Origin: Gracilimonas sp040117685
Lineage (GTDB): Bacteria; Bacteroidota; Rhodothermia; Balneolales; Balneolaceae
Direction: 5' to 3'
NCBI RefSeq assembly: GCF_040117685.2
Contig: NZ_JBEDYP020000003.1
Location: forward strand, 1 to 64,000
Length of the DNA stretch: 64,000 bases
Shown here: one piece after another, positions 15,922 to 25,237 of the stretch
How positions within the stretch are numbered: position 1 is the stretch's first letter
Layout of the letters: each line of letters starts with the position of its first letter
Made by a program: the position numbers and the translations under genes
The notes under the pieces: model-generated
The model's input: the letters and a program-made list of their open reading frames with translations, nothing else
Databases searched by the model: none
What the model was told of the DNA's origin: nothing

Positions 15922-16734
15922 ATGAAATTTCTGCAGAATATCTTCGATTTTTATATCCAAAGCAGTATCCATGTTGGCCTTACTGTTATGACGCTGGCTA
16001 CACTTTCGGTGATGCAATTTGGCTTTGTACCGGAACCAACCCTGTTGTTATTCATTTGGCTGGGTACCATTTGCGGCTACAACTTTGTGAAGTATGCGGG
16101 AATTTCGAATCGTCATCACCTGGAAATCACCAGGAATGTGCTGTTGATTCGGATCTTTACCGTTTGCTGCTTTGCCGGTTTTTTGTACTTCGGCCGGTTA
16201 CTACCAACGTATATTTGGTACACAACCGGAGTAGTGGGAGTGATGACGGCTTTGTACACCATTCCATTCTTCAGGCAAAAAAACCTGAGGAGTTTCAAAG
16301 GGGCTAAGATATTTGTGATTGCCGCAGTCTGGGTCGGGTTTACCGTTGTTCTGCCCCTTCAATACCACTACATGAGTTTTTTGAGTGAACGGGTTCTTCT
16401 GCAGAGTGCAGAGATATTCTTATTTGTGATGGTACTGATGCTGCCCTTCGAGATCCGCGATTTGAAATATGATATGCCGCATCTTGTAACCATACCACAA
16501 CTGATCGGCGTTCAGAAAACAAAGTGGCTGGGTACGGCTTTGGTGGGTGTTATAGCTGTTCTGATTTACCTGCAGAAATACGTGTATGCTTTTTACCTGC
16601 CGGTGAATGTTGGTGTTTTAGGGTTACTCCTTTTGGTAGTCTGGTTCAGCAAAGAGAAACAGGGGAGATATTATGCTTCTTTTTGGGTGGAGAGCATACC
16701 GATTGTTTGGCTGGTGGGGTATTTGTTTATATAG
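15922..16734 (+). CDS. UbiA prenyltransferase-like membrane protein
   Basis: A 270-residue protein with about eight hydrophobic helices. The layout resembles the UbiA prenyltransferase superfamily, and the segment LPFEIRDLKYDM (residues about 174-185) matches the second aspartate-rich motif that binds the prenyl diphosphate through magnesium. The first motif is weak: around residue 53 it reads CGYNFVKYAG, without the usual NDxxDxxxD. It may be a divergent or inactive relative; Bacteroidota carry many such uncharacterised homologs. It starts at ATG 15922, divergent from the S9 peptidase gene. Confidence 0.6.
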   Translation: MKFLQNIFDFYIQSSIHVGLTVMTLATLSVMQFGFVPEPTLLLFIWLGTICGYNFVKYAGISNRHHLEITRNVLLIRIFTVCCFAGFLYFGRLLPTYIWYTTGVVGVMTALYTIPFFRQKNLRSFKGAKIFVIAAVWVGFTVVLPLQYHYMSFLSERVLLQSAEIFLFVMVLMLPFEIRDLKYDMPHLVTIPQLIGVQKTKWLGTALVGVIAVLIYLQKYVYAFYLPVNVGVLGLLLLVVWFSKEKQGRYYASFWVESIPIVWLVGYLFI

Positions 16735-16887
16735 TGAGTTCTGAAACAGATTTATTCTCTTGCCAAAATAGTAGTCATTTCGCGGCGTATGCCTGAAATC
16801 TGATTGTTGTTCGAGAGACGATATTGGCGATAATTAGATTCCCGTCTGCACGGGAATGACCCTATACTCTCGATGTATTAATTAATA

Positions 16888-18297
16888 TCAATCCCGAAGC
16901 TTCAGCTTAGCTACCGCTTCGATGTGGTAGGTTTGAGGGAACATATCCACGGGCTGCACTTCTTCGATGTCATACACTTCCTTCAGCTCTTTCAGGTCAC
17001 GCGCCATGGTGGAACTGTTACAGCTTACGTACACAATACGCGGCACCTTCAGCTCACACAGGCGTTCAACCACATCCGGGTGCATACCGGCGCGGGGAGG
17101 GTCAGTAATGAGTACGTTCGGAGCACCATATTCATCTACCACATCCTGTGTAAACACATCTTTCATATCTCCTTTGATGAAAGATACATTCTCCACTTCA
17201 TTCTCTTTTGCATTGAAGCGGGCATTTTCTACGGCCACATCTACCAGCTCGATTCCCAGAACGTGTTTTGCAGGCTTACTCATGAATAGGCTGAGTGTGC
17301 CTACTCCGCAATACAAGTCATATACTACATCACCGTCTTCCAATTCGGCATAATCGCGGGCAATTTCATACAGCTTCTCAGCCTGAGCCGTATTGGTTTG
17401 AAAGAAGGCATTGGGATGAATTTTGAAAGTGAACTCCCCAATTTTATCAACTATAAAACCAGGCCCGTGCAGCACTTTCTCGAAACGACCAACCGCCGTC
17501 GGACTTTTTGTATCATTCACGTTATTCACAATGGTGGTAATGAAAGTAAATTCATCAAGAAGGGCTTTCGCCATCTTTTTCATAACATCCTGATCATCCT
17601 GATAGGTAACCAGATTCACCATAAAGTCATCAGTGTGATGGGAATTACGGATCATCACGTGACGCATAAAACCGGTGTTTTCAAAGGTGTCGTACGGTTC
17701 AATGCCGTGTTCAATGCAATAGCTCCTAACAAAATCCAAAATCTCAAACGACTCTTTTACCTGCAGGTGACATTCCTTCAAATTCAGGATTTTATCAAAA
17801 CGGCCCGGGGCGTGAAGGCCGGCAGCAAAGGCGGAATCATCCACATACTCATCACTCCGGATTTCTTCTTCAGTGAGCCAGCGCCGTGAGCTGATGCTGT
17901 ACTCCATCTTATTCCGATAATAGAATTCCTGATCGGCACCCACACCTTCTTTGACGATGGATCCGTCCAGGTGGCCAATCCGCTCTATGTGATCCCGAAC
18001 CTGCTGGCTTTTAAACTCAATCTGTTTCTGGTAGGGGATATGCTGCCAGCTGCAGCCTCCACACACTTTGGCATGTCGGCATTTAGGCTCAATGCGGTGC
18101 GGACTGGGTTCCAGCACCTCCAGCAGTTTGGCTTCCCGGTGTTTCTTTTTCTTTTTGATGATCCGGGCTTTAACCTTATCGCCGGGAGTAGTTCCGGGTA
18201 CAAAAACGGCAAGGCCGTCCACCTTTGCCAGTCCTTTGCCTTTAAACGCCGCATCTATAATTTCGAGTTCTACTTCCTGACCTTTTTTAAGCGACAT
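16888..18297 (-). CDS. rlmD: 23S rRNA (uracil-5-)-methyltransferase RlmD
   Basis: A 469-residue RNA methyltransferase that makes 5-methyluridine in 23S rRNA (position 1939 in E. coli numbering). It has an N-terminal TRAM domain (residues 1-58), the iron-sulfur cluster cysteines in CRHAKVCGGCSWQH (about 73-86), a SAM-binding motif VVYDLYCGVGTLSLF and the catalytic cysteine in VYVSCNSSTMARDL. Some members of this family methylate U747 instead or as well, so the exact site is not certain. The stop is 2 bases before the minus-strand downstream unit, and the start lies 2 bases after the cyclic-nucleotide-binding gene, so the two are cotranscribed. Confidence 0.93.
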   Translation of the reverse strand: MSLKKGQEVELEIIDAAFKGKGLAKVDGLAVFVPGTTPGDKVKARIIKKKKKHREAKLLEVLEPSPHRIEPKCRHAKVCGGCSWQHIPYQKQIEFKSQQVRDHIERIGHLDGSIVKEGVGADQEFYYRNKMEYSISSRRWLTEEEIRSDEYVDDSAFAAGLHAPGRFDKILNLKECHLQVKESFEILDFVRSYCIEHGIEPYDTFENTGFMRHVMIRNSHHTDDFMVNLVTYQDDQDVMKKMAKALLDEFTFITTIVNNVNDTKSPTAVGRFEKVLHGPGFIVDKIGEFTFKIHPNAFFQTNTAQAEKLYEIARDYAELEDGDVVYDLYCGVGTLSLFMSKPAKHVLGIELVDVAVENARFNAKENEVENVSFIKGDMKDVFTQDVVDEYGAPNVLITDPPRAGMHPDVVERLCELKVPRIVYVSCNSSTMARDLKELKEVYDIEEVQPVDMFPQTYHIEAVAKLKLRD

Positions 18298-18299
18298 AT

Positions 18300-18848
18300 T
18301 TATACTTTCTCTTCTCTGTTTGCTTCGTAATAGGTTTGAAATTGTATGTTGAGCGCCAGCTGTTCACTTGAAACTTCTGCAAGTTTTTGAGCCGTCGTTT
18401 CCAGCTGACGTAAAGCAATATTGGTGAGTGTTTGAAGGAATTTAACGGCTATTTGGGGGTGACGGTCACGCAATACCTCAAAATCCGGTTTAAAGAAACC
18501 CAGCAGGTCACAATCAGTTACACATCGCGCCGATGACTTTCTCCTCAAATTATATCCGATAGAAAGAGCACCAAAACTATCCGGTGATTCCAGCTCCAAT
18601 TCTGAGATTATTTCGTCCGGAGCTTCTTCATCCGGAGTGCCAATGGTGAGCTGTATTTTCCCTTTTTCGATGAAATACATGCCGGTACCCGGATCATTTT
18701 TGTAGAATACATACTCGCCCTCTTTATAGCTCCTGCGATGGCACAGCTGCAAAAACTCGTAGCGTTCAGCGGGATTGAGGTTTGCCAGGAACTTCGACTT
18801 GAAGACGATATTCGACTGATCTTTTAAGCGTTTTAATTTATCAAACAT
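18300..18848 (-). CDS. Cyclic nucleotide-binding domain protein
   Basis: A 182-residue protein consisting of one cyclic-nucleotide-binding (CRP N-domain) fold, about residues 20-145, with the typical YKEGEYVFYKNDPGTGMYFIE strand pair (split YKEGEYVFYKND and GMYFIEKGKI). A C-terminal helix pair follows (LQTLTNIALRQLETTAQKL). No helix-turn-helix or output domain is present, so it is not a normal CRP regulator; it may act by protein contact. It is placed between the BamA-like and rlmD genes, with 17- and 2-base gaps, so all three are probably one transcript. Confidence 0.8.
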   Translation of the reverse strand: MFDKLKRLKDQSNIVFKSKFLANLNPAERYEFLQLCHRRSYKEGEYVFYKNDPGTGMYFIEKGKIQLTIGTPDEEAPDEIISELELESPDSFGALSIGYNLRRKSSARCVTDCDLLGFFKPDFEVLRDRHPQIAVKFLQTLTNIALRQLETTAQKLAEVSSEQLALNIQFQTYYEANREEKV

Positions 18849-18865
18849 GGCGCCTGTAATTGAGG

Positions 18866-21274
18866 TTAAAAGGAGTGACCGATCCCAAAACTGAAATATA
18901 GCTGCTTGTTGTTTAACCAGCCATCCTGAAGGTCGTGCAGGCGGAAGGCAAAATCAAACCGAACCACCACATATTCCCAGTCTAAACGTAAACCCGGTCC
19001 GCTGCCTACGGCAATTTGGTTATAAAAATTATCAAAACGAAAGCGCCCCTGCTCCAGCCTGTCCTGATTGTTTTCATCGCGGAAATCATTTTCGGGCCCA
19101 TACCATACGTTGCCGGCGTCAACGAATAAAGCAGCCATCCAGTTGGCGCCCAGAAAATCCCGGATAAAGGTCTGCCGTACTTCGCTGAAGGCAGCCAGTT
19201 TAATTTCACCGCCGGGAATGTTCACGTTGTCGGTAGAGATATCACCCGGCCCGAGCTGGAAGGGTGCCCAGCCACGAATATCATTACTTCCTCCGGCAAA
19301 GAAACGCCGGTTCAACGGGATGGAAGTGGAGCCCCCGTATGGTTGGGCAAAACCGCCGAAGAGTCTCCAGGCAAAAACCCCGGAATTTGAAATGGGTATG
19401 TAGCGCCGATAATCAGCAGAAAGCTTGACAAAACGGCTGTAGCTCAAATCGTTATCACTCAACCCAAATAGGGAAGGTAGGTTGCCTTCCAGGGTATCCG
19501 GAGTTGAGATGTGATTATCAATCACATAAGGAATGTTACCACCCACCGAAATGGAGTATTCACTGAAATACCCGCGATTTCTTTTAATAAGGTCCGTGTT
19601 TTGGCTACGGAAGGTATATCGGATGATGGAAGAAACCTGGGGCTCAAAATCCTCCAGGATACGCTGCAGTTCAAAGGCATCAACGATGGTGCCATCCTGC
19701 AGGGTATCGGTACCAAATTCATTCCGTAGGTTCCGGATGTAGGCATCCGAGGGGTTGGTATCTACCAAATCCAGTTCAATTAAGTCCAGGAAACTGGAGT
19801 AATTGGGAGTGTGGTTAACCTCATACCGCATGTTGAATCCCACATCAGAATTTATATCGAAGAGAAGCTGGTCGGAGCGGCTGTAGGATAACAAGTACCG
19901 GGTTACACCGCTGGTAAAGCCCGGACGGTTATCAAGAGTTCGGAATGGGAAGTTCAAGCGGGGGACGGAGTATTCAGCTCTTAGTTCGTAGCTACGGAAC
20001 ACGGAAGATTGTGTGGCCGTGGTGTCAATTTCTTCGAGTACGGCAGGGCTCACAAATTCGAAGCTGGCATTGGCACCAATAATCAGGTTTTCGGCATTTC
20101 CGAATACGTTATTGTTGTTGTAGTCAATTCCAAAACCGGTGCCGTACCCATATCGCTTCATCCCGAACAGCTCGGTAGATATACTGTGTTTAGTCAGGGT
20201 TTGAAGGTCAAAATAAACAGGAATTTCTTCACGGGTGAAGTCTGGCAGGGCCTGGTTTTCGTTCTGCCCGAAGCGTTGTATGTAGAGCATCCCGAGATTC
20301 TGAAACTCATTTACAGTCTCCAGATATAAAGAATGATTGTAAATAGAACCCGGCTTGAACAGTAGCTGACTGGAAAGTAAGCTAAAGTGAGATTGTGTCC
20401 CCGGTTCTTTTTGCAGATAAATCACATTTGAAGAATCCTCGGTATGCGGAGGCCCGATCAGCGTATCTCGTTGAGTGTAATTAACAGGAGGTTCCTCGTC
20501 ACTTAGCCGAACCCTGATGTCCCCAAAGCGATATATATCACCGAGACTTACCTGATACAACACATCCAGTGAGTTGGACGCAGTAGTGTCGGGTTTTACC
20601 AAAGCAATCACCGAATCTCGCTGAACGGAGGCATATCCATTGTTTTTGAGGAAGGTGATGATGCGCTGTTGTTCATTACTCAGTTCCTGGGAACTGTATT
20701 GCCGGTTTACCCGATAAGTGTTTTCATCAATGCGCCCCTTCGTGAGAGCGCTCTGTTCAAGAAACTCGACCCTCTTTTGGGGATCTGAAAATCCCGGTAT
20801 TCCCCGGTACGATATCGTATTGATGAAATAAGGCTCTCCTTCATCAACAATGAAAGAGACCTCAATCTTATCTGTACGGTACTCTACAATGGTGGTATCT
20901 ACCTGCACGTCCAGAAAGCCCAGCGACTCGTAGTACAAGGTGATCCGCTCCATATCGTTGCCAACGGTTTGCAGATTCAGGTAGGCCGGGTCTTCACCGA
21001 ACCTTCCATTCGATAAATTCCAGATAAAATACCAGGGAGTAAAGCGGGGTATTCCAAGGAATTCACGGTTGGTGCGGGTTCTTACCAGTGTTTCTAAGGT
21101 CCGGTCTTTGACGTTTTCATTTCCTGAAAACCGGATGCGGCGTACTACATCTTCGGTGTTGGTGCTTTCCTGGGTTTGTTGGGCATAAATTTCGCCCGGA
21201 TAAATGATATCCACCCATGCAAAAATACATAGCAGAAATGTGATTCTAAGTAGGCTGTAGATAGATGCAAGCAA
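18866..21274 (-). CDS. BamA/TamA-family outer membrane protein
   Basis: An 802-residue Omp85-superfamily protein. A signal peptide is followed by POTRA-like domains (about 45-330; the first reads RRIRFSGNENVKDRTL) and then a C-terminal 16-strand barrel ending LYFSFGIGHSF, with the terminal phenylalanine typical of outer membrane proteins. The FFAGGSNDIRGW segment with its RGW resembles the conserved VRGF/Y loop of Omp85 proteins. The essential BamA is usually longer with five POTRA domains, so this may be a TamA-like or second-copy assembly factor. It is the first gene of a minus-strand unit with the cyclic-nucleotide-binding and rlmD genes. Confidence 0.88.
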   Translation of the reverse strand: MLASIYSLLRITFLLCIFAWVDIIYPGEIYAQQTQESTNTEDVVRRIRFSGNENVKDRTLETLVRTRTNREFLGIPRFTPWYFIWNLSNGRFGEDPAYLNLQTVGNDMERITLYYESLGFLDVQVDTTIVEYRTDKIEVSFIVDEGEPYFINTISYRGIPGFSDPQKRVEFLEQSALTKGRIDENTYRVNRQYSSQELSNEQQRIITFLKNNGYASVQRDSVIALVKPDTTASNSLDVLYQVSLGDIYRFGDIRVRLSDEEPPVNYTQRDTLIGPPHTEDSSNVIYLQKEPGTQSHFSLLSSQLLFKPGSIYNHSLYLETVNEFQNLGMLYIQRFGQNENQALPDFTREEIPVYFDLQTLTKHSISTELFGMKRYGYGTGFGIDYNNNNVFGNAENLIIGANASFEFVSPAVLEEIDTTATQSSVFRSYELRAEYSVPRLNFPFRTLDNRPGFTSGVTRYLLSYSRSDQLLFDINSDVGFNMRYEVNHTPNYSSFLDLIELDLVDTNPSDAYIRNLRNEFGTDTLQDGTIVDAFELQRILEDFEPQVSSIIRYTFRSQNTDLIKRNRGYFSEYSISVGGNIPYVIDNHISTPDTLEGNLPSLFGLSDNDLSYSRFVKLSADYRRYIPISNSGVFAWRLFGGFAQPYGGSTSIPLNRRFFAGGSNDIRGWAPFQLGPGDISTDNVNIPGGEIKLAAFSEVRQTFIRDFLGANWMAALFVDAGNVWYGPENDFRDENNQDRLEQGRFRFDNFYNQIAVGSGPGLRLDWEYVVVRFDFAFRLHDLQDGWLNNKQLYFSFGIGHSF

Positions 21275-21337
21275 GGTAATACAGAAAAAACGGCTGCTCT
21301 TTACAGAACAACCGCAGCCTCTGTTGAGGATTAGTTT

Positions 21338-21592
21338 TTAAACGTCGTCGTAATCGAATCCTTCGTCTTCTTCATTATGAAAGAAGTCTTCTTTACGGAT
21401 ATAGTCAGGCCAGATATCTTCAATTCCTTCATATACAGGCTCTTCCCCTTGTTCGATTTCTTCAAGCTCTTCGAGATTGACAATAACCTGGTTAGGCAAG
21501 CCATTGCGTTCTGCCCATTCAATAAGTTCTTCCCGGGTGGCCGGGAAAGGGGCATCATCTAAAGCTGCGGCTAATTCAACGGTCCAAATCAT
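21338..21592 (-). CDS. DUF2795 family protein
   Basis: An 84-residue acidic cytoplasmic protein. The first 40 residues (IWTVELAAALDDAPFPATREEL then IEWAERNGLPNQVI) match the DUF2795 family, small helical proteins of unknown role common in Bacteroidota. The C-terminal half is rich in Glu and Asp (EELEEIEQGEEPVYEGIEDI) and ends DEGFDYDDV. It starts at ATG 21592, divergent from tatA, and shares with it an intergenic region holding a 12-base palindrome. Confidence 0.85.
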   Translation of the reverse strand: MIWTVELAAALDDAPFPATREELIEWAERNGLPNQVIVNLEELEEIEQGEEPVYEGIEDIWPDYIRKEDFFHNEEDEGFDYDDV

Positions 21593-21628
21593 AGTTAGGT
21601 AATTTTTTTAGAATGAATGAGTGTAATA

Positions 21629-21640
21629 AACACATGTGTT
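21629..21640. promoter_or_regulatory. Palindrome in the DUF2795/tatA promoter gap
   Basis: AACACATGTGTT is a perfect 12-base palindrome, followed 5 bases later by a partial copy AAACACAAGTG (21645-21655). It lies between divergent genes where an operator would be expected. No regulator is assigned. Confidence 0.35.
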
Positions 21641-21743
21641 GATAAAACACAAGTGAATAAATAAAATTTTTGTTCCAAATTCGTGCCGAAAATATTGTTA
21701 TCTTCGCACAAATACATCAACTAAATCCTGAGAGGATTATTTT

Positions 21744-21962
21744 ATGTTTAACAGTTTAGGCGCCCCTGAAATTCTCATTATTGCCATCATGGTTTTGGTA
21801 CTTTTCGGAGCAAAACGCATCCCGGAATTGGCTCGTGGATTAGGGCAGGGAATCAAAGAATTCCGTCAGGCTTCAAAAGATATTAAAAAGGAAATTGAAG
21901 ACAGTTCCCGTGATATTAATGATGCCGCTAATCACGAAGAAACCTCATCTAAAAGCAAATAA
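21744..21962 (+). CDS. tatA: Sec-independent translocase subunit TatA/E
   Basis: A 72-residue protein with one N-terminal membrane helix (PEILIIAIMVLVLFGAKR), the conserved FGAKRIPELARGLGQGIKEF hinge and amphipathic helix, and a charged, variable tail. TatA forms the ring through which folded twin-arginine proteins cross the inner membrane. Bacteroidota usually have a single TatA/E-type protein, so this probably fills that role; tatC is not in the window. An AGAGGAT ribosome-binding site precedes the ATG. It leads the operon with gatA, 17 bases downstream. Confidence 0.93.
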   Translation: MFNSLGAPEILIIAIMVLVLFGAKRIPELARGLGQGIKEFRQASKDIKKEIEDSSRDINDAANHEETSSKSK

Positions 21963-21979
21963 ACCCAGAATTGAACTAC

Positions 21980-23503
21980 ATGACGATTACAGAGACTCGG
22001 GAAAAAGTCTTATCAGGAGAACTAAAACTTCGAGACCTTGTAGAGCAGTACCATAAAGAAATTGAGAACAAAAACGCGGAGATTAATGCCTTCGTAACCA
22101 CCGATTTTGAGGGGGCACTTACCCGTGCCGATGAGGTTCAGAAAAAGGTTGATAACGGTACCGCCGGGAAGCTTGCCGGGGTGGTAATGGGAATCAAAGA
22201 CCTGATTTCTGAGCGAGGAAAGAAGCTAACCTGTGCGTCAAAGATACTTGAGAACTTCGAAAGCGTGTATGATGCCACCGTAATTGAACGCCTTCGTGAT
22301 GAAGACGCCATCTTTATAGGCCGGCTGAATATGGACGAATTTGCCATGGGCTCCACCAACGAGTACAGCAATTTCGGCCCGGTAAAGAATCCTCAAAACA
22401 CCGATAAAGTGCCCGGTGGATCATCGGGCGGAAGTGCAGCTGCGGTTGCTGCCGGAATGGCCATGACCACCTTAGGTTCAGATACCGGTGGTTCCATTCG
22501 TCAGCCTGCTTCATATTGTGGAGTGGTTGGGTTGAAGCCTACTTATGGAAGAGTTTCGCGGTACGGACTGGTAGCTTTTGCCTCTTCATTTGATTGTATC
22601 GGTCCGTTGGCCAATTCAGTGGAAGACACCGCCCGTATTTTGGATGTCATCGCCGGCTATGATGAGCGGGACAATACTTCATCTCACCGTGAGAAAGATG
22701 ACTATGTGGGTGCGGTTCAAAATCCGGACAAGAACATTAAGATCGGTGTTCCGGAGGAATTTTTTGGTGAAGGCCTTGATGAGGAGATTAAAAAAGGTAT
22801 CGAAGAGGTTTTGGATAAGCTGGAAGCAGATGGAGCTGAGCTGGTTCCTATACAGCTTCCTCATACCAAGTACGGTATTGCCACCTATTACATTTTAGCT
22901 ACCGCTGAAGCTTCCAGTAACCTGGCCCGGTATGATGGAATTAGATACGGGCACCGCGCTGATAAGGATGAGATGCTGGATGGGCTCAAGAAGGAAGAGC
23001 AGGCCTTAAAAGAAGCATTCGAACAGGCCAAGGGCGAAGAAAAAATTGAGCTACAGGAAAAATTATCGAAATTGGACTCTCCGCTGATCCGCTTGTATAA
23101 AAAATCCCGAACCGAAGGGTTTGGAACTGAGGTAAAACGACGTATTATGCTCGGAACCTATGTGTTGAGTGCCGGTTACTATGATGCTTACTACGGAAAA
23201 GCCCAAAAAGTACGGCGTCTTATTCAAAACGACTACAAGGAAGCTTTCGGGAAAGTGGATGTAATCGTGAGCCCTACAGCACCAACCACGGCCTTTGATT
23301 TAGGGTCCAAAATGAATGACCCTGTCCAGATGTACCTGAACGATGTATATACCACTACGGCTAATTTAGCCGGTATTTGTGGAATCAGCGTTCCTGCGGG
23401 TACTCACAGTAACGGACTTCCTTACGGCATTCAGTTTATGGGAGACAGTTTCCAGGAAACCAAAGTTCTTAATGCTGCACGCCTTGTAGAACTCCAATCA
23501 TAA
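21980..23503 (+). CDS. gatA: Asp-tRNA(Asn)/Glu-tRNA(Gln) amidotransferase subunit A
   Basis: A 507-residue amidase-signature protein. GatA releases ammonia from glutamine and passes it to GatB, which converts Glu-tRNA(Gln) or Asp-tRNA(Asn). The triad is visible: K73 in GIKD, cis-Ser149 in PGGSSGGS and nucleophile S173 in GSDTGGSIRQP. ATG 21980 is preferred; a TTG at 21971 would add three residues. gatB and gatC are not nearby, which is usual in this group. The gene follows tatA closely and is followed by the SDR gene after 14 bases, in one operon. Confidence 0.96.
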   Translation: MTITETREKVLSGELKLRDLVEQYHKEIENKNAEINAFVTTDFEGALTRADEVQKKVDNGTAGKLAGVVMGIKDLISERGKKLTCASKILENFESVYDATVIERLRDEDAIFIGRLNMDEFAMGSTNEYSNFGPVKNPQNTDKVPGGSSGGSAAAVAAGMAMTTLGSDTGGSIRQPASYCGVVGLKPTYGRVSRYGLVAFASSFDCIGPLANSVEDTARILDVIAGYDERDNTSSHREKDDYVGAVQNPDKNIKIGVPEEFFGEGLDEEIKKGIEEVLDKLEADGAELVPIQLPHTKYGIATYYILATAEASSNLARYDGIRYGHRADKDEMLDGLKKEEQALKEAFEQAKGEEKIELQEKLSKLDSPLIRLYKKSRTEGFGTEVKRRIMLGTYVLSAGYYDAYYGKAQKVRRLIQNDYKEAFGKVDVIVSPTAPTTAFDLGSKMNDPVQMYLNDVYTTTANLAGICGISVPAGTHSNGLPYGIQFMGDSFQETKVLNAARLVELQS

Positions 23504-23517
23504 ATTACACCACACTT

Positions 23518-24282
23518 ATGAACAGGCTGAAAGGTAAAACCGCAATCGTAACCGGAGCTACCGCAGGTATTGGGTACAAAACCGCGGAGCTTTTGGCTGA
23601 ACAAGGTGTACATCTCGTAATTACCGGCCGCAGGGCAGGAAGGCTGGAGGACATCAAGGAAAAGCTGGAATCTGAGTTTGAAGTAAAGGTGCAAACCGCC
23701 GCTTTTGATGTGAGTAACGCAGAAGCTTGCGGCTCCTTTGTAGAATCGCTGTCAGCTAACGTGGATATTCTGATTAATAATGCCGGTCTCGCAAAGGGAA
23801 CAGATCCGGTGTATGAGGCCGAATTTGACGACTGGAATGCCATGATTGATACCAACGTCAAAGGACTGTTGTATCTCTCCAGACTCATTATCCCGCAAAT
23901 GAAAGAAAGAAACACCGGGCATATCATCAATGTGGGTTCTACTGCCGGTCACGAATCGTATGCCGGTGGCGTGGTTTACACTGCCACGAAACATGCGGTT
24001 AAGGCGATTACGGAATCAACAAAGAAAGACCTGCACGGGACAGACGTTCGTGTAAGTATGGTGTCGCCCGGGTTGGTGGAAACCGAGTTTAGCGAAGTAC
24101 GATTTAAAGGCGACAAAGAAAAAGCGGCAGAAGTTTATAAAGGCATGAAGCCGCTGGTTGCTCAGGATATTGCCGAGATCATCGTTTTTGTGGCGAACCG
24201 ACCGACCCACGTAAATATTATGGACACTATCATTTACCCTACGGCACAATCTTCAGCAACAATGGTACACCGAGATGTATAA
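23518..24282 (+). CDS. SDR-family NAD(P)-dependent oxidoreductase, YdfG-like
   Basis: A 254-residue classical short-chain dehydrogenase. The cofactor-binding motif TGATAGIG (residues 12-19), NNAG (87-90), the catalytic S141 and the YxxxK pair Y154 and K158 are all present. Arginines at 38-39 (GRRAGR) favour NADP. The ending with VNIMDTIIYPTAQ resembles YdfG-type enzymes that reduce 3-hydroxy acids or malonic semialdehyde. It overlaps the next gene by 8 bases and so is translationally coupled to it. The substrate is inferred, not shown. Confidence 0.92.
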   Translation: MNRLKGKTAIVTGATAGIGYKTAELLAEQGVHLVITGRRAGRLEDIKEKLESEFEVKVQTAAFDVSNAEACGSFVESLSANVDILINNAGLAKGTDPVYEAEFDDWNAMIDTNVKGLLYLSRLIIPQMKERNTGHIINVGSTAGHESYAGGVVYTATKHAVKAITESTKKDLHGTDVRVSMVSPGLVETEFSEVRFKGDKEKAAEVYKGMKPLVAQDIAEIIVFVANRPTHVNIMDTIIYPTAQSSATMVHRDV

Positions 24283-25237
24283 ATGGTTTTTTCTAACCCT
24301 GGCAATTATGATTGCCGGATGTTCCGGTTCCGATAAATCAGGTCTTCAGTTTTCCGAAAAAGGGAGAGACGTTCCGGAGTTTAATGCGGATACTGCCTAT
24401 AAATTTGTTCAGCAACAGGTAGATTTTGGGCCACGCGTACCCAACACGGAAGCTCACCGCCAGGCTGAAGCTTACTTTGCGGAAAAGTTTAAAGAGTACG
24501 CCGGTTCTAACGCAGTTTTTGTGCAAGAGTTTACGGCAGAAGGATATGATGAAGAGCTTGAGCTTGGTAATGTAATCGCTGCTTTCAACCTTAATGCACC
24601 CGATCGGATTATGTTGAGTGCACATTGGGATAGTCGTCCCCGCGCTGATATGGATTCAACCCGTCAAGAGGAGGGTATCGTCGGAGCAGATGATGGGGGA
24701 AGCGGAGTCGCCGTTTTGCTGGAGCTGGCCCGCATGTTTAGTGAAAATCCCCCACCCATAGGCGTGGATATCGTTTTATTTGATGGGGAAGATTACGGCA
24801 AGTCGGGCAGTTTAGAAAAATACTTCCTTGGCTCGCGGTATTGGTCAAACAATCCACCTGTTCCGGGATATAGCCCCCGTTTTGGAATTTTATTGGATAT
24901 GGTGGGAGCTGAAGGAGCACAGTTTCCTAAAGAACGATATTCGTTAAGTTATGCCCCAAATCTGGTGGAAGAAGTATGGAACATTGCAGTTGAGAAAGGA
25001 TATGAAAATTACTTTTTGAATGAAGAAGGAGCTGCTGTTTCGGACGATCATGTAATTGTGAATGAACAGGCCCGGATTCCCATTATAAATATCATAAATC
25101 ATAGCCGTACACCTCGTGGAAATGCGCAGTTTGCTCCTCACTGGCACACCCATAGTGATAACATGGAGATCATTAGCAGAGAAACGCTGCAAGCCGTAGG
25201 TGATGTAATGGCAGAACTTATTTACAACCGACTATAA
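24275..25237 (+). CDS. M28-family glutaminyl-peptide cyclotransferase-like lipoprotein
   Basis: A 320-residue lipoprotein (lipobox IAGC, Cys16) with a zinc peptidase M28 fold. The metal-site residues are visible: H in SAHWDSRP, D in GADDGGSG, E in FDGEDYG, D in LLDMVGAEG and H in WHTHSDNME. The single-zinc-like pattern and length are close to bacterial glutaminyl cyclotransferases, which form pyroglutamate at N-termini of exported proteins. In T9SS bacteria such enzymes act on secreted cargo, a possible link to the giant surface protein at 48269. It overlaps prmA by one base. Confidence 0.85.
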   Translation: MYKWFFLTLAIMIAGCSGSDKSGLQFSEKGRDVPEFNADTAYKFVQQQVDFGPRVPNTEAHRQAEAYFAEKFKEYAGSNAVFVQEFTAEGYDEELELGNVIAAFNLNAPDRIMLSAHWDSRPRADMDSTRQEEGIVGADDGGSGVAVLLELARMFSENPPPIGVDIVLFDGEDYGKSGSLEKYFLGSRYWSNNPPVPGYSPRFGILLDMVGAEGAQFPKERYSLSYAPNLVEEVWNIAVEKGYENYFLNEEGAAVSDDHVIVNEQARIPIINIINHSRTPRGNAQFAPHWHTHSDNMEIISRETLQAVGDVMAELIYNRL

